From: Chromatiaceae bacterium
GTDB lineage: Bacteria > Pseudomonadota > Gammaproteobacteria > Chromatiales > Chromatiaceae
Length of the DNA stretch: 41,133 bases
NCBI GenBank assembly: GCA_007693535.1
Contig: REDK01000090.1
Location: forward strand, 1 to 41,133
Direction of reading: 5' to 3'
Below the pieces are notes generated by a model that was not told the origin of the DNA, searched no databases, and saw nothing but the letters and a program-made list of their open reading frames with translations. Shown piece after piece: positions 27,003 to 37,031 of this stretch. Made by a program: the position numbers and the translations under genes. The first letter of the stretch is position 1. The number at the start of each line of letters is the position of its first letter.

Positions 27003-27287
27003 TCAGGGTCGGGACGCTGGCCGTGCGGGCGGCGGCCGCCCCCGGGTTGGCCGGTGGGCGGCACGATAGCGCGCGATGGCAGCGCTGATCACGGCCACTA
27101 GGGCGACGTCGCCGGCGGCCAGCGGTGTGGGTGGCAACGACAGCTCGGGACCCGGAGGCGCGATCCGGTGGGCCACCCAGGACATCAGTCGCAGCAGCGC
27201 GACCAACAGCAGCAAGAAGCTGAAGACGATGCCCATCCCGGCGCCGAGCAGGCGCAGTGCATCGATCAACAGGCTGTGCTCGATCAT
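27003..27287 (-). CDS. oadG: Oxaloacetate decarboxylase, gamma subunit
   Basis: A 94-residue small membrane protein that assembles the alpha and beta subunits. One membrane helix (about 10-35, LLGAGMGIVFSFLLLLVALLRLMSW) is followed by a Pro-rich linker and a short C-terminal region, the normal OadG plan. The segment ALVAVISAAIARYRA is the usual family motif before the tail. The ATG at 27287 is taken because the family begins with a short head just before the membrane helix; the open frame runs 67 codons further upstream without homology. It is the first gene of oadGAB. Confidence 0.85.
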   Translation of the reverse strand: MIEHSLLIDALRLLGAGMGIVFSFLLLLVALLRLMSWVAHRIAPPGPELSLPPTPLAAGDVALVAVISAAIARYRAAHRPTRGRPPPARPASRP

Positions 27288-27545
27288 AAGCAGGATCCTC
27301 CGCGAGGTCGGCGCCGGGGCCGGGGTCGGTGCACGCGAGCGGCGGGCGCCGACCCCAGGCCGGAGCGAACTCGATTGGGGCTGAATCGGGGCCGGATAGG
27401 CGCTGCGGTGGCACCCAGCAGGGCCTCGGCAGCGGCCGGGGAGCAGAGGTCCTGTCACGGCACCCGCCAGCGCGGCCGGCGAGGGCACACACAGGGTCGG
27501 ACCAGCGGCGAGCGCGCCGCGAGCAGGACCGCCGGTGACGCTTGC

Positions 27546-28856
<1,311 letters not shown>

Positions 28857-29048
28857 TTACCGGCAGTGAAATCTGGATTCGCGTAGCGCGACCGGCGACC
28901 GCGTGGCGCTGCCGGCCGCCAACAGGCAGGGCGCACGGCCCGTTCCGACTGCAGCCAAAGGCCGACAGTGTACTCGGATTGCCCGCGGTGATCGCGCGGA
29001 TTTCACCGCCGATCGCTGCGGCTTCTTCGCCGCTGGCGGGCGTGACAG

Positions 29049-30242
29049 TCAGGTGCCGGTGGCGCCAATCGGCAGCAACTGCCAGCCCTCCGGGCCATGC
29101 TGCAACAGCGCCGAGCAGCCCAGCTCGGCCGGCGAGCCGGTCTGACCGGGCAACAGATTCAGTACCCGATAGCCAACTGCCCGCAGGCGCGCCACCTCAG
29201 CCTGCAGATCCGGATCGGCATCCCAGGGGGCGAGCACGGTGGTGGTGGCGACCGCGGTACGGGCATCGGCCAGCGCGATCAGACCCTTGAGATCGGTGCT
29301 GAATCCGACCGCCGGCCGCGCCCGCCCGAACACCCGACCGATATCGTCGTAGCGCCCGCCACGGGCGATCTCCAGGCCCCATCCGGGCACGAAGGCGGCA
29401 AACACCACCCCCGTCTTATACGTATAGCCGCGCAGTTCCGCCAGATCGAAATGCACCGGCAGGTCCGGCAACCAGCGCTGCAGTTCGGCGGCCACCTGCT
29501 GCAGGCGCGCCAGGGCCGCCTGCACCGGTGGCGGCGCCGCCTGCAGGGCCACTGCCGCCTGCGCCAGGGCATCGTCGCCGTTCAACGCTGGCAGGGCCAG
29601 CAACATATCGGCAACGGCGCCGGTGATCCCGGTGGCCGCGATCAGGGCCGCGATCTCGGTGGTCGCCTTGCGCTGCAGGGCATCGAACAGGCGCATCTCA
29701 TCGCCACGATCGAGCCCGGCCGCCCGCGCGAGCCCACGATACACACCGACGTGCCCGAGATCGAGATAGGGGGTGGCGATACCGGCCGCAGCCAGGGTCT
29801 GCACCAGCAGGCGCAGGATCTCGACATCGCTCTCGGGGCCATCGTGGCCGTAGATCTCGGCGCCGATCTGCAACGGGCTGCGCGAACCGGCAAAGCCATC
29901 GCTGCGGGTATGCAGGACTGTGCCCAGATAGCACAGGCGGGTGGGCGCCTCCCGCCGTAGCTGGTGGGCATCGATGCGGGCAACCTGGGGGGTCATGTCG
30001 GCCCGGATGCCGAGCATGCGCCCACTGAGCTGGTCGGTCAGCTTAAAGGTCTGCAGGTCGAGATCGCTGCCGGTCCCGGTGAGCAGGCTGTCCAAATAAT
30101 CGACGAAGGGCGGAATGACCAGTTCATAGCCCCAGGCGTGGTAGACATCGAGCAGGGTTCGCCGCAGCGATTCGAGTTCGGCTGCCTCGGGAGGCAAGAC
30201 CTCGTCGATGCCGGCGGGCAGCAGCCAGCGCTCCTCGTTCAT
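29049..30242 (-). CDS. hisZ: ATP phosphoribosyltransferase regulatory subunit
   Basis: HisZ is a catalytically inactive paralogue of histidyl-tRNA synthetase that activates short-form HisG and makes it sensitive to histidine. The 397-residue protein starts with LLPAGIDEVLPPEAAELESLRR and has the class II core motifs (RADMTPQVARIDA, PLQIGAEIYG, GYTYKTGVVFAAFVPG, IARGGRYDDIGRVFGR) in the shortened HisZ form without a typical tRNA anticodon domain. Its position between yjeT and purA is the standard gammaproteobacterial one. The oddity is the long-form hisG at 22831-23733, which should not need HisZ. A short-form hisG may exist elsewhere in the genome. Confidence 0.93.
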   Translation of the reverse strand: MNEERWLLPAGIDEVLPPEAAELESLRRTLLDVYHAWGYELVIPPFVDYLDSLLTGTGSDLDLQTFKLTDQLSGRMLGIRADMTPQVARIDAHQLRREAPTRLCYLGTVLHTRSDGFAGSRSPLQIGAEIYGHDGPESDVEILRLLVQTLAAAGIATPYLDLGHVGVYRGLARAAGLDRGDEMRLFDALQRKATTEIAALIAATGITGAVADMLLALPALNGDDALAQAAVALQAAPPPVQAALARLQQVAAELQRWLPDLPVHFDLAELRGYTYKTGVVFAAFVPGWGLEIARGGRYDDIGRVFGRARPAVGFSTDLKGLIALADARTAVATTTVLAPWDADPDLQAEVARLRAVGYRVLNLLPGQTGSPAELGCSALLQHGPEGWQLLPIGATGT

Positions 30243-30277
30243 TGCGTGCCTCGCGCGAGCGGAACCGGTTGCCCCAC

Positions 30278-30463
30278 TCAGTTGACCAGGTAAAGCAGCC
30301 CGACCCCGGCGCCCATACTGACCAAACCCAACAGGCGCAGACTGCGGTTGTTATGCCCGGCCGCCTCCAGCAGCATGCGCCGGAAGGTATCGGGAGCGAG
30401 GAACGGCAGCACGCCCTCCAAGACGAACATCAGGGCCAAGGCAAGCAGCAGGTGATGCCACAT
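30278..30463 (-). CDS. yjeT: DUF2065 (YjeT-like) small membrane protein
   Basis: A 61-residue protein with two hydrophobic helices (about 3-22 and 41-60) separated by a short PFLAPDTFRRML segment, the pattern of DUF2065. E. coli yjeT also lies between hflC and purA. Its function is not known. The ATG at 30463 fits the family's short N-terminus (MWHHLLLALALMF); no clear ribosome binding site precedes it. It is 35 nt upstream of hisZ. Confidence 0.85.
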   Translation of the reverse strand: MWHHLLLALALMFVLEGVLPFLAPDTFRRMLLEAAGHNNRSLRLLGLVSMGAGVGLLYLVN

Positions 30464-30793
30464 GAGGGGAGAGCGGGCGTCTGGGGACGGAGACCGGCGG
30501 TGGATCGGGACCGGACCGGGATGGCGGCTAAGCGACCCCGTGCAGGGGGCGAGTCGGTCTTGCTGACCGGCGCCAGTGATCAACCCCAGATGATTGCAGA
30601 AGGCAGCCCGGATGTCCACGGCGGGAGTCGGGGCAGCAGGGCTGATCCGTTCTGCGACCTTGTTCGAGAGGGTTTGAACGGTTGATGGTCGGGTCGATCC
30701 TCGGCGGGGTGCGCTGGGAAAACCCCGCCTCCGGGGGCATCGCGTCGGCGCCGGCCGGGCTCGTGCTACCCCCTGGGCGGCCGACTGCGCGCC

Positions 30794-30850
30794 GTAGGCG
30801 CCGGCTTGCCGGCGACCGGGCGGCCGATCGCCCGCAAGCGGGCTCCTACC
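30794..30850. repeat. Inverted pair of REP-like palindromes
   Basis: Unit 1, 30794-30816 (GTAGGCGCCGGCTTGCCGGCG and two more bases), and unit 2, 30826-30849 on the other strand (GTAGGAGCCCGCTTGCGGGCG and more), share the REP plan: a conserved GTAGG head, then a stem around a GCTTGC-like centre, then GCGA. The stem pair G-C in unit 1 is C-G in unit 2, so pairing is kept while sequence changes. This resembles the REP/BIME repeats mobilised by RAYT transposases in gammaproteobacteria. Confidence 0.7.
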
Positions 30851-31023
30851 GGCGCAGGCAACGCCTGCGCAAGCAGCCGCTGCGCCTCACCTGCATTCTC
30901 CGGGATCAGAACGGATCCGCCGTGGTCGGGGCGCCATGGCGACCTCGAACGGATGGGCGGCAGCGCCGCAACGGGCGCCAAGTCGAGTTGCCGGCAGGGC
31001 CAGACCAGTGTTGGTGTCTGAGG

Positions 31024-31056
31024 CCCGGGCTGGACCCGGGCTGGACCCGGCCTGGA
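31024..31056 (+). repeat. Three 11-bp tandem repeats
   Basis: The unit CCCGGGCTGGA occurs twice exactly (31024-31034, 31035-31045) and a third time with one change (31046-31056), followed by a degenerate fourth. It lies 50 bp past the hflC stop. It is non-coding. Confidence 0.75.
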
Positions 31057-31106
31057 CCCAGACCCGGACCCAGACTTGCACAGCGATTCCCCGCGGGGAA
31101 TTAGGA

Positions 31107-32165
31107 TCAGTCGCCAGTGGCGCTCAGACTGCCGCTAGGACCACCGCCGACTGGGGCCGGCGCGCCATCGCTTGGCGGCCGCGGGGTTGCGGCCTCAGGA
31201 GCGGCGGGCGCGACCAGCGGCGGATCGGCCGCGGTTGCTGGGGCCGATGGCGATGCCGGTGCCGGTGCCGAAGCCGGCGCGGCCAACCTGGTATCGCCAC
31301 CACCCTGCTGACCGAAGAAGCGGAAGAAGTCCGAGTTAGGCGACAACACCAGGGTATTGCCAGGCTGGCCGAAGGCCGAGCGGTAAGCGTTCAGGCTGCG
31401 ATAGAAGGCGTAGAAGTCCGGGTCTTCATTGAACGCGTCGGCATAGATGGCCGCGGCCCTAGCATCGCCGAGACCACGAGTCTCCTCGGCCTCGCGATAG
31501 GCGTCAGCGATGATGACAGTGCGCTGACGATCGGCGTCGGCGCGGATTCGCTCGGCTGCCTCGGCCCCCTTGGCGCGGAGGTCACGGGCGACCCGTTCAC
31601 GCTCGGCGCGCATGCGATTGTAGACCGACTCGCTGACCTCCGGGGGCAGATCGATCTTCTTCACCCGCACGTCCACCACCTCGATCCCAAACTCGGCAGA
31701 TTGGGTGTCGACGCGCTTGGTCAGCGCCTCCATCAGTTCCGCTCGGTCCTCGGACACCACCTCCTTGATGGTGCGTTTGCCGAACTCGTCACGCAGGCTG
31801 GTGCTGATTCGCTCAGATAGCAGTTGGCCGGTGCGCTCGGGACTGCCGCCGGTCGAACGGAAGAACTGTGCCGCATTATTGATGCGCCACTTCACATAGG
31901 AGTCGACGATGACGTCCTTCTTCTCGATCGTTAAGAACCGTTCGGGCCGGGAATCCAGGGTCTGGATGCGGGCATCGAACTTCCTCACCTGATTGAGCAG
32001 CGGCACCTTGAAGTTCAGACCCGGCTGAATATCGCTGGCGACGATCTCGCCCAGCCGCAGCCGGATGGCGGTTTCCCATTGCTGAACCACGAAGACCGAG
32101 CTGTAGACCAGCACCGCGAACAGGGCAACCGCGCCGGCCAGCAGAAGTTTCTTGTTGTCATCCAT
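31107..32165 (-). CDS. hflC: FtsH protease regulator HflC
   Basis: HflC forms with HflK the large membrane cage around the FtsH protease. The 352-residue protein has an N-terminal membrane helix (about 7-27), an SPFH/prohibitin domain (VVQQWETAIRLRLGEIV onward), coiled coil (RVARDLRAKGAEAAERIRADADRQ), and the conserved LGDARAAAIYADAFNEDPDFYAFYRSLNAY. Residues about 298-352 form an Ala/Pro/Gly-rich tail that E. coli HflC lacks. The start ATG shares one base with the hflK stop (TGATG), so the pair is translationally coupled. Confidence 0.95.
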   Translation of the reverse strand: MDDNKKLLLAGAVALFAVLVYSSVFVVQQWETAIRLRLGEIVASDIQPGLNFKVPLLNQVRKFDARIQTLDSRPERFLTIEKKDVIVDSYVKWRINNAAQFFRSTGGSPERTGQLLSERISTSLRDEFGKRTIKEVVSEDRAELMEALTKRVDTQSAEFGIEVVDVRVKKIDLPPEVSESVYNRMRAERERVARDLRAKGAEAAERIRADADRQRTVIIADAYREAEETRGLGDARAAAIYADAFNEDPDFYAFYRSLNAYRSAFGQPGNTLVLSPNSDFFRFFGQQGGGDTRLAAPASAPAPASPSAPATAADPPLVAPAAPEAATPRPPSDGAPAPVGGGPSGSLSATGD

Positions 32166-33325
32166 CAGCGCATTCTCCGCTCGCGCGAGGTATCACGGAT
32201 GCGGGCGGCCGTCGAGGTCAGATCGGGATCTGGCAGGCCGTCGAGCGTATCGCGCAGGGTCGTCCGCGGCGGCGCCACGGTGGCGTCTTTCGGAATGATG
32301 CGATCCAAGGGCAGATACATCAGGCTGTTGCCATCGGGTACGTCGATGAGGATCTTATTGCTCTCGGCCAACACCTGCTCCATGGTATCGATGAACAGAC
32401 GTTCGCGGGTCACCCGTGGCGCTCGGGTGTACTCGGTGAGAACGGAGGTAAAGCGTGCCGTCTCACCTTCGGCCGAGGCGATGACCCGGTCACGATAGGC
32501 CTTTGCATCGGCCAGCGCCCGGGCTGCTTCGCCGCGGGCCTGTGGCAAGATCTCGTTCGAATAGGCCTCGGCCTTGTTCTCCAACCGCTCTTTGTCCTCG
32601 CGCGCCTTGATCGCGTCGTCGAAGGCCTCTTTGACCTGCTCCGGTGGCTTGGCCGGCTGCATATTGACCGACGTGACCAACAGACCAGTCTTGTATTGAT
32701 TCATCAAATCCTGGACCCGTTGTTCGATGATCGTACCGACCGCGCCGCGGCCCTCGGTCAGGATGAAGTCGAGATTGTTGCCGCCGATGGTCTTACGCAC
32801 CACAGTCTCGGTGGCGTCGCGCAGGGTCTTATTCGGGTTCTGGTCCTGAAATAGGAAGTTGGCTGCATCCTCGATGCGCGACTGCACCGTTAGCTCGACA
32901 TCGACGATGTTCTCGTCTTTGGTCAGCATGGCCGCCTTATGACTGAACGACGAGATCGCATCGACGTCGACGATGCGCACCATCTCGATGGGCCAGGGAA
33001 TGTGCCAGTGCGGCCCGGGACCGGTGGTTTTCTCGTAGGCACCAAAACGCATCACGACGCCGCGCTCGGCCGGCGCCACGATGTAGATGCCAGTCAGCAT
33101 CCAACCGATGAACAGCACGGCCAGCACGATCGCGACAGCCTTGCTACTGATATTCGGCCCCAGACCGCCGCCGCTGCTCCCACCGCCGCCGGCGCCACCA
33201 CCGAACAGGCCGCCGAGCCGCTCCTGGAGCTTGCGCACGATCTCGTCCAGATTCGGCGGGTCCTGATTGCCCTGGTTGCTACCCCAGGGGTCTTTGTTGC
33301 CGCCTCCCGGCTCATTCCAGGCCAT
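32165..33325 (-). CDS. hflK: FtsH protease regulator HflK
   Basis: HflK is the larger SPFH partner of HflC in the inner membrane. The 386-residue protein begins MAWNEPGGG, followed by the Gly-rich cytoplasmic head typical of the family (38-57). A membrane helix (about 63-83), the SPFH domain (YIVAPAERGVVMRFGAYEK onward) and a coiled coil follow. The ATG at 33325 has GGAG 7 nt upstream and matches the family start; the open frame continues 118 codons further through the MITE and is ignored. The gene is separated from hflX by 484 bp that includes the young MITE copy, so hflKC probably has its own promoter. Confidence 0.95.
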   Translation of the reverse strand: MAWNEPGGGNKDPWGSNQGNQDPPNLDEIVRKLQERLGGLFGGGAGGGGSSGGGLGPNISSKAVAIVLAVLFIGWMLTGIYIVAPAERGVVMRFGAYEKTTGPGPHWHIPWPIEMVRIVDVDAISSFSHKAAMLTKDENIVDVELTVQSRIEDAANFLFQDQNPNKTLRDATETVVRKTIGGNNLDFILTEGRGAVGTIIEQRVQDLMNQYKTGLLVTSVNMQPAKPPEQVKEAFDDAIKAREDKERLENKAEAYSNEILPQARGEAARALADAKAYRDRVIASAEGETARFTSVLTEYTRAPRVTRERLFIDTMEQVLAESNKILIDVPDGNSLMYLPLDRIIPKDATVAPPRTTLRDTLDGLPDPDLTSTAARIRDTSRERRMR

Positions 33326-33809
33326 AATGTCTCCGCTAGCAGTGAAAGTGATCTGCGTGGATGGATGCTGTGACGCTGCCGGCAGCGCCGCCGCCGTGAC
33401 CATTGCCGGCGTTTGCGGGGGCACGTTTGGTAGCGACCGGTGACTGTCCGACCGTCCAACATGGGGAAAAGTGCCGCCCTTGCGGCGACAGATCAAGCGC
33501 CCGTCGCACCCGGCATTGCTGTCCGGGACAGCGCCCGGACGGTTGCACCGATCCCGTGGGCCTTGATCATTATCCCGACCATCCGCCGGTGAGCCCTGCG
33601 TAGTCAGGGCTTCCAGCCCTGACGATGTCAGGCCAAGATGGCCTGACGACGCAGTCGGCCCCCCACTTGGTCGCAGCAATGATCAAGGCCATCCCGTGCA
33701 TCCTATTCTACGGGTCGCGCCGCATGCCGAACAATGCCAGCGCCAACCCTGGCCAGCGACGCCCGCGCCAACACATCCGCGCCAGCACCCCTGGGGCCGA
33801 TGACCGAAC
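33326..33809. other. Gap between hflX and hflK containing the MITE
   Basis: This 484-bp stretch has no believable gene. The MITE with target duplication occupies 33551-33698. In related bacteria hflX and hflK are close, so the insertion has lengthened this gap. Without the 132-bp element plus one 8-bp duplication the ancestral gap would be about 344 bp. Confidence 0.6.
33559..33690 (-). mobile_element. 132-bp MITE, copy 2 (young)
   Basis: Perfect 13-bp terminal inverted repeats (GGCCTTGATCATT at 33559-33571; its complement AATGATCAAGGCC at 33678-33690) are flanked by a perfect 8-bp direct repeat ATCCCGTG (33551-33558 and 33691-33698), the target duplication. The interior has two hairpins: 33603-33611 with 33615-33623, and 33627-33635 with 33639-33647. 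It has no coding capacity. The length and order of all parts match copy 1 in reverse. TIRs that begin with GG and an 8-bp duplication would suit an ISL3- or IS1595-like transposase, but the family cannot be fixed from this window. Confidence 0.9.
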
Positions 33810-35234
33810 TCACTGCACCCCCGTGTTCAGGCGAGCCGCGCCGGGGTCTGGCTGCGCCGCGGAATCACCCGGCGTGCCGGACGGTCGGGCCGGACCCGTC
33901 TCGACATCCGTCCCAGCCTCTGCGTCCTGGCTGAAACCCGGCCGTTCTCCGACATCGACCGCTGGTCGTGGCGCATCGGTCCGCGCATCCAGATGTCGTG
34001 CCGCCTGGGCGTCGGAGACCTCGACCAGCAGCTCCCAGCCGCCCTGTTCGGTCGCCGCCTCGGTCAGCACCCGGGCATTACCGTAGAGCCAGGAACGCAG
34101 ACCGCCCTCCCCCGGCCCCAGCACCAGCCGGCGCTGCACCAGGGTGCCGCGGAAGATCTCGGCCAGCGCGGCCAGCAACAGATCGATCCCGGTCCCGTCA
34201 GCGGCCGACAGCCAGACGCGCTCGATTTGTCCATCGGCATTGCGATCGAGGCGCGCGGACTGGCCCGGGAGTTGGTCGATCTTGTTGTACACCAAGAGAC
34301 GGGGGAGCTTGTCGACACCGATCTCAGTCAGCACCGCATCTACGTCCGCGATCCGCCGGTCGCGCTGCTCGGCAGCGGCATCCACCACGTGCAGCAATAA
34401 TTGCGCCGAGCGCGTCTCCTGCAAGGTGGAACGGAAAGCGGCGACCAGCTCGTGGGGCAACTGATTGATGAAGCCCACGGTATCGGCCAACACCACGGCC
34501 GGGGCCTCCGGGAGCGGCAAGCGGCGTAGCGTCGGGTCCAGCGTGGCAAAGAGCTGATCGGCCTGGAACACCCCGGCCGCGGTCAGCCGATTGAACAGCG
34601 TGGACTTGCCAGCGTTGGTATACCCGACGAGGGACAGAGTCGGGACTTCGGCACGGGCGCGGGCGCGGCGCCCCTGGGTGCGCTGCGCCTCGATGCGCGC
34701 CAGCCGCTCGTTGAGCTGGGTAATGCGTTTACCCAGCAGGCGGCGGTCGGTCTCGAGCTGGGTCTCACCGGGACCCCGCAGGCCGATGCCACCCTTTTGT
34801 CGCTCCAGGTGGGTCCAGCCGCGGACCAGGCGAGTGGATAAGTGGCGCAACTGGGCGAGTTCCACCTGCAGCTTGCCCTCGAAAGAGCGCGCCCGCTGGG
34901 CAAAGATGTCCAGGATCAGACCATTGCGGTCCACCACCCGACATTGCAGGTGGCGCTCCAGATTGCGCTCCTGAGCCGGACTCAGGGGTTGATTGAAGAT
35001 GACCAGCTCGGCCGCGGTGGCCACGACCGCATCGCGCAGTTCGGCCGCCTTGCCGCTGCCGATGAACAGCCGCGGCTCCGGGGCATGCCGGGCAGCCGTG
35101 ATCTCGGCCAGGGTGATGGCGCCGGCGGCCTTGGCCAGCAGCCGGAACTCAGCGGCAGCATCGGGCTCCAGCGGTTGCCCGATTGCAACCTGGACCAGGA
35201 TGGCGCGCTCGCCGGCGCGCGGGCGCTCAAACAT
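33810..35234 (-). CDS. hflX: Ribosome-associated GTPase HflX
   Basis: HflX binds and splits stalled ribosomes under heat or antibiotic stress. The 474-residue protein has the N-terminal glycine-rich domain (LFIGSGKAAELRDAV, GLILDIFAQRARSFEGKLQVELAQL, GIGLRGPGETQLETDRR), and a GTPase domain with G1 GYTNAGKST near 204-212, G3 DTVGF and G4 NKID. The final 65 residues or so are an acidic, Pro-rich, low-complexity tail beyond the usual end of the family. The ATG at 35234 (MFERPRAGERAILVQV) corresponds to the known start; a GTG at 35282 would add 16 residues. It is 138 nt downstream of hfq. Confidence 0.94.
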   Translation of the reverse strand: MFERPRAGERAILVQVAIGQPLEPDAAAEFRLLAKAAGAITLAEITAARHAPEPRLFIGSGKAAELRDAVVATAAELVIFNQPLSPAQERNLERHLQCRVVDRNGLILDIFAQRARSFEGKLQVELAQLRHLSTRLVRGWTHLERQKGGIGLRGPGETQLETDRRLLGKRITQLNERLARIEAQRTQGRRARARAEVPTLSLVGYTNAGKSTLFNRLTAAGVFQADQLFATLDPTLRRLPLPEAPAVVLADTVGFINQLPHELVAAFRSTLQETRSAQLLLHVVDAAAEQRDRRIADVDAVLTEIGVDKLPRLLVYNKIDQLPGQSARLDRNADGQIERVWLSAADGTGIDLLLAALAEIFRGTLVQRRLVLGPGEGGLRSWLYGNARVLTEAATEQGGWELLVEVSDAQAARHLDARTDAPRPAVDVGERPGFSQDAEAGTDVETGPARPSGTPGDSAAQPDPGAARLNTGVQ

Positions 35235-35372
35235 GGGTGGCGCAGCAGGCCATGCGCTGGCCGGACACTCGCTGACCGTCACCCTGGCAAACCCGCGCGC
35301 ACGCCATGACCGGCCCGGGCCGGCACCAGACCCGGGTCGGGGGCACCGTCAGGGTCGCTGGCCGCGGCGCGC

Positions 35373-35627
35373 TCAGTGGTTGCCCTCCTCGGCATCGGCC
35401 TCGGGCATGATCGGCGGCAGTTTGACGTTGCGCGCCGGCACCACGGTGGAGATGGCGTGCTTGTAGATCATCTGGCTGACATTGTTCTTGAGCAGCACGA
35501 CGAATTGATCGAACGATTCGATCTGGCCCTGCAGTTTGATCCCGTTGACGAGAAAGATCGACACCGGCACCCGCTCCTTGCGCAGGGCATTCAGAAAGGG
35601 ATCTTGCAGGCTTTGGCCCTTAGACAT
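35373..35627 (-). CDS. hfq: RNA chaperone Hfq
   Basis: Hfq is the hexameric Sm-like chaperone that pairs small RNAs with mRNAs. The 84-residue protein has the complete Sm core: [39 protein letters not shown] and the Sm2 motif [11 protein letters not shown] short acidic tail ([11 protein letters not shown]) follows. AAGGAG lies 7 nt before the ATG at 35627 and fixes the start against longer frames. A perfect 9-bp hairpin sits 8 nt above this ribosome binding site. The gene keeps its usual place between miaA and hflX, but a 405-bp gap separates it from miaA. Confidence 0.97.
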   Translation of the reverse strand: MSKGQSLQDPFLNALRKERVPVSIFLVNGIKLQGQIESFDQFVVLLKNNVSQMIYKHAISTVVPARNVKLPPIMPEADAEEGNH

Positions 35628-36032
35628 GGTTAGGCTCCTTGTTGTATCGCCGCGCGGTTGTTCCGCTGCCGCGCGGCTCTGGCGATTGGCGGCAACCCGC
35701 AACAGGCCGTTATACCAGCCTTGCCACGGACCCGACCGGCCGCGGACAGGTGCTGCTGGTTGGCGGCTAGGTCATCTTGAGACATCCGGCGGACGACGCC
35801 GGATGCGTGCACGGGACACCCCGAGGCTGGGCTGGGGCTGCCCAAGGCGGAAAAGGTATCACAGAGCGAGTCGCTGAGCGGTGCCGAATCGCGCGCGCCC
35901 GGGCGCGCTCGTCTGGTGCGCGGCCGTTGTCGATGAGGCCGGTCGCCGCCGCGGGGCTGCGCTCAGAGGTGGCAAAAAATCACCGGCCGTCGCGGGCGTG
36001 TCCGCAGTCGGTCGGCGGTTGTTCACCAGCTC
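35628..36032. other. Gap between miaA and hfq
   Basis: This 405-bp stretch holds the hfq leader hairpin (35649-35677) and otherwise GC-rich sequence with no recognisable gene. It is long enough for an hfq promoter, which in other bacteria often lies within or after miaA. Confidence 0.5.
35649..35677 (-). promoter_or_regulatory. Hairpin in the hfq leader
   Basis: A perfect 9-bp GC-only stem (GCCGCGCGG / CCGCGCGGC) with an 11-nt loop ends 8 nt upstream of the hfq Shine-Dalgarno (35640-35635). It could influence hfq translation or be a site of autoregulation, as known for hfq leaders elsewhere. The role is inferred from position only. Confidence 0.45.
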
Positions 36033-37004
36033 TCAGCGCCCGGCCGGCCCGCTCGCCGCCTGGACACGGGCCAGCGCGCGGGGCAGGACCGGCGCCTCGT
36101 CGTGCAGCCAAATGCAGTCCGACTCCGCCCGCAACCAGGTGAACTGGCGCTTGGCGAGCTGCCGGGTCGCGATAATGGCGCGTTCGCGCATGCCGGCATA
36201 ATCCAGCTCGCCGCGGAGGTATTGCAGCATCTGCCGATAACCCACGCAACGCATCGACGGCAGGTCCGGGGTCAGATCGCCGCGCGCCCACAGGCGGGCC
36301 ACCTCGTCCTCGAGGCCGGCGGCCAACATCGCGTCGAAGCGCCGCGCAATACGCTGATGCAGCACCGCGCGCGCGCGCGGTGCCCGCACCAGCTTCACCA
36401 ACCGATAGGGACACCCGTCGGCGGCGGCCGGCGCGCGCTGCCAGAGCCGGCTCATCGGCTCGCCGCTGACCAACCAGACCTCCAAGGCGCGCTGCACCCG
36501 TTGCGGATCATTCGGATGGATGCGCGCGGCAGCGGCCGGGTCCACCGTGGCCAGCCAGCGATGCAGCGCCGCCGGTCCGTCCCGTGCCAGGCGCGCATCG
36601 AGTTGCGCCCGCACTGTCGCATCGGCATCCGGCAGCGGCGCAAGCCCCTGCTGCAGGGCGCGGAAGTAGAGCATGGTGCCGCCCACCAGCAGCGGGAGAC
36701 GACCAGCGGCCCGGCTCGCCGCCATGGCCGCCAGGGCATCGGCACGAAAGCGCGCCGCCGAATAGGCCTCGGTCGGATCGCAGATATCGATCAGGCGATG
36801 CGGAAACCGGGCCTGGATGGCCGCCGCCGGCTTGGCGGTACCGATGTCCATGCCCCGATAGACCAGGGCCGAATCGACACTGATGATGGTACAGGGCAGG
36901 CGCGCGGCCAGCGCCAGGGCCAGCTCGGTCTTGCCCGCCGCGGTCGGCCCCATGACCGCAATCGCCAGGGGTCGATCGACGGCGGCATCCTGGGCGGCCG
37001 GCAT
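36033..37004 (-). CDS. miaA: tRNA dimethylallyltransferase
   Basis: MiaA transfers a dimethylallyl group to A37 of tRNAs that read codons starting with U. The 323-residue protein has the P-loop GPTAAGKT (19-26), the family motif [18 protein letters not shown], and the C-terminal tRNA-binding region with [16 protein letters not shown], then [14 protein letters not shown]. It is 27 nt downstream of mutL and clearly co-transcribed with it. Confidence 0.96.
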   Translation of the reverse strand: MPAAQDAAVDRPLAIAVMGPTAAGKTELALALAARLPCTIISVDSALVYRGMDIGTAKPAAAIQARFPHRLIDICDPTEAYSAARFRADALAAMAASRAAGRLPLLVGGTMLYFRALQQGLAPLPDADATVRAQLDARLARDGPAALHRWLATVDPAAAARIHPNDPQRVQRALEVWLVSGEPMSRLWQRAPAAADGCPYRLVKLVRAPRARAVLHQRIARRFDAMLAAGLEDEVARLWARGDLTPDLPSMRCVGYRQMLQYLRGELDYAGMRERAIIATRQLAKRQFTWLRAESDCIWLHDEAPVLPRALARVQAASGPAGR

Positions 37005-37031
37005 GCTGCGCCTGGACCCGCTCGGGAACCG

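Larger units (their letters stand above)
30464..31106. other. Repeat-rich gap between hflC and yjeT
   Basis: This 643-bp stretch interrupts the otherwise tight cluster and has no recognisable gene. It holds a hairpin (GGCGGGGT 30703-30710 with ACCCCGCC 30722-30729), an inverted pair of REP-like repeats (30794-30850) and three 11-bp tandem copies (31024-31056). Frames that cross it are low in similarity to anything I know. Confidence 0.65.

Noticed and set aside
30703-30729. GGCGGGGT/ACCCCGCC hairpin as an intrinsic terminator after hflC
   Set aside because: The stem is perfect, but no T-run follows on either strand and it lies nearly 400 bp from the hflC stop, so I list it only as a structure in the gap.
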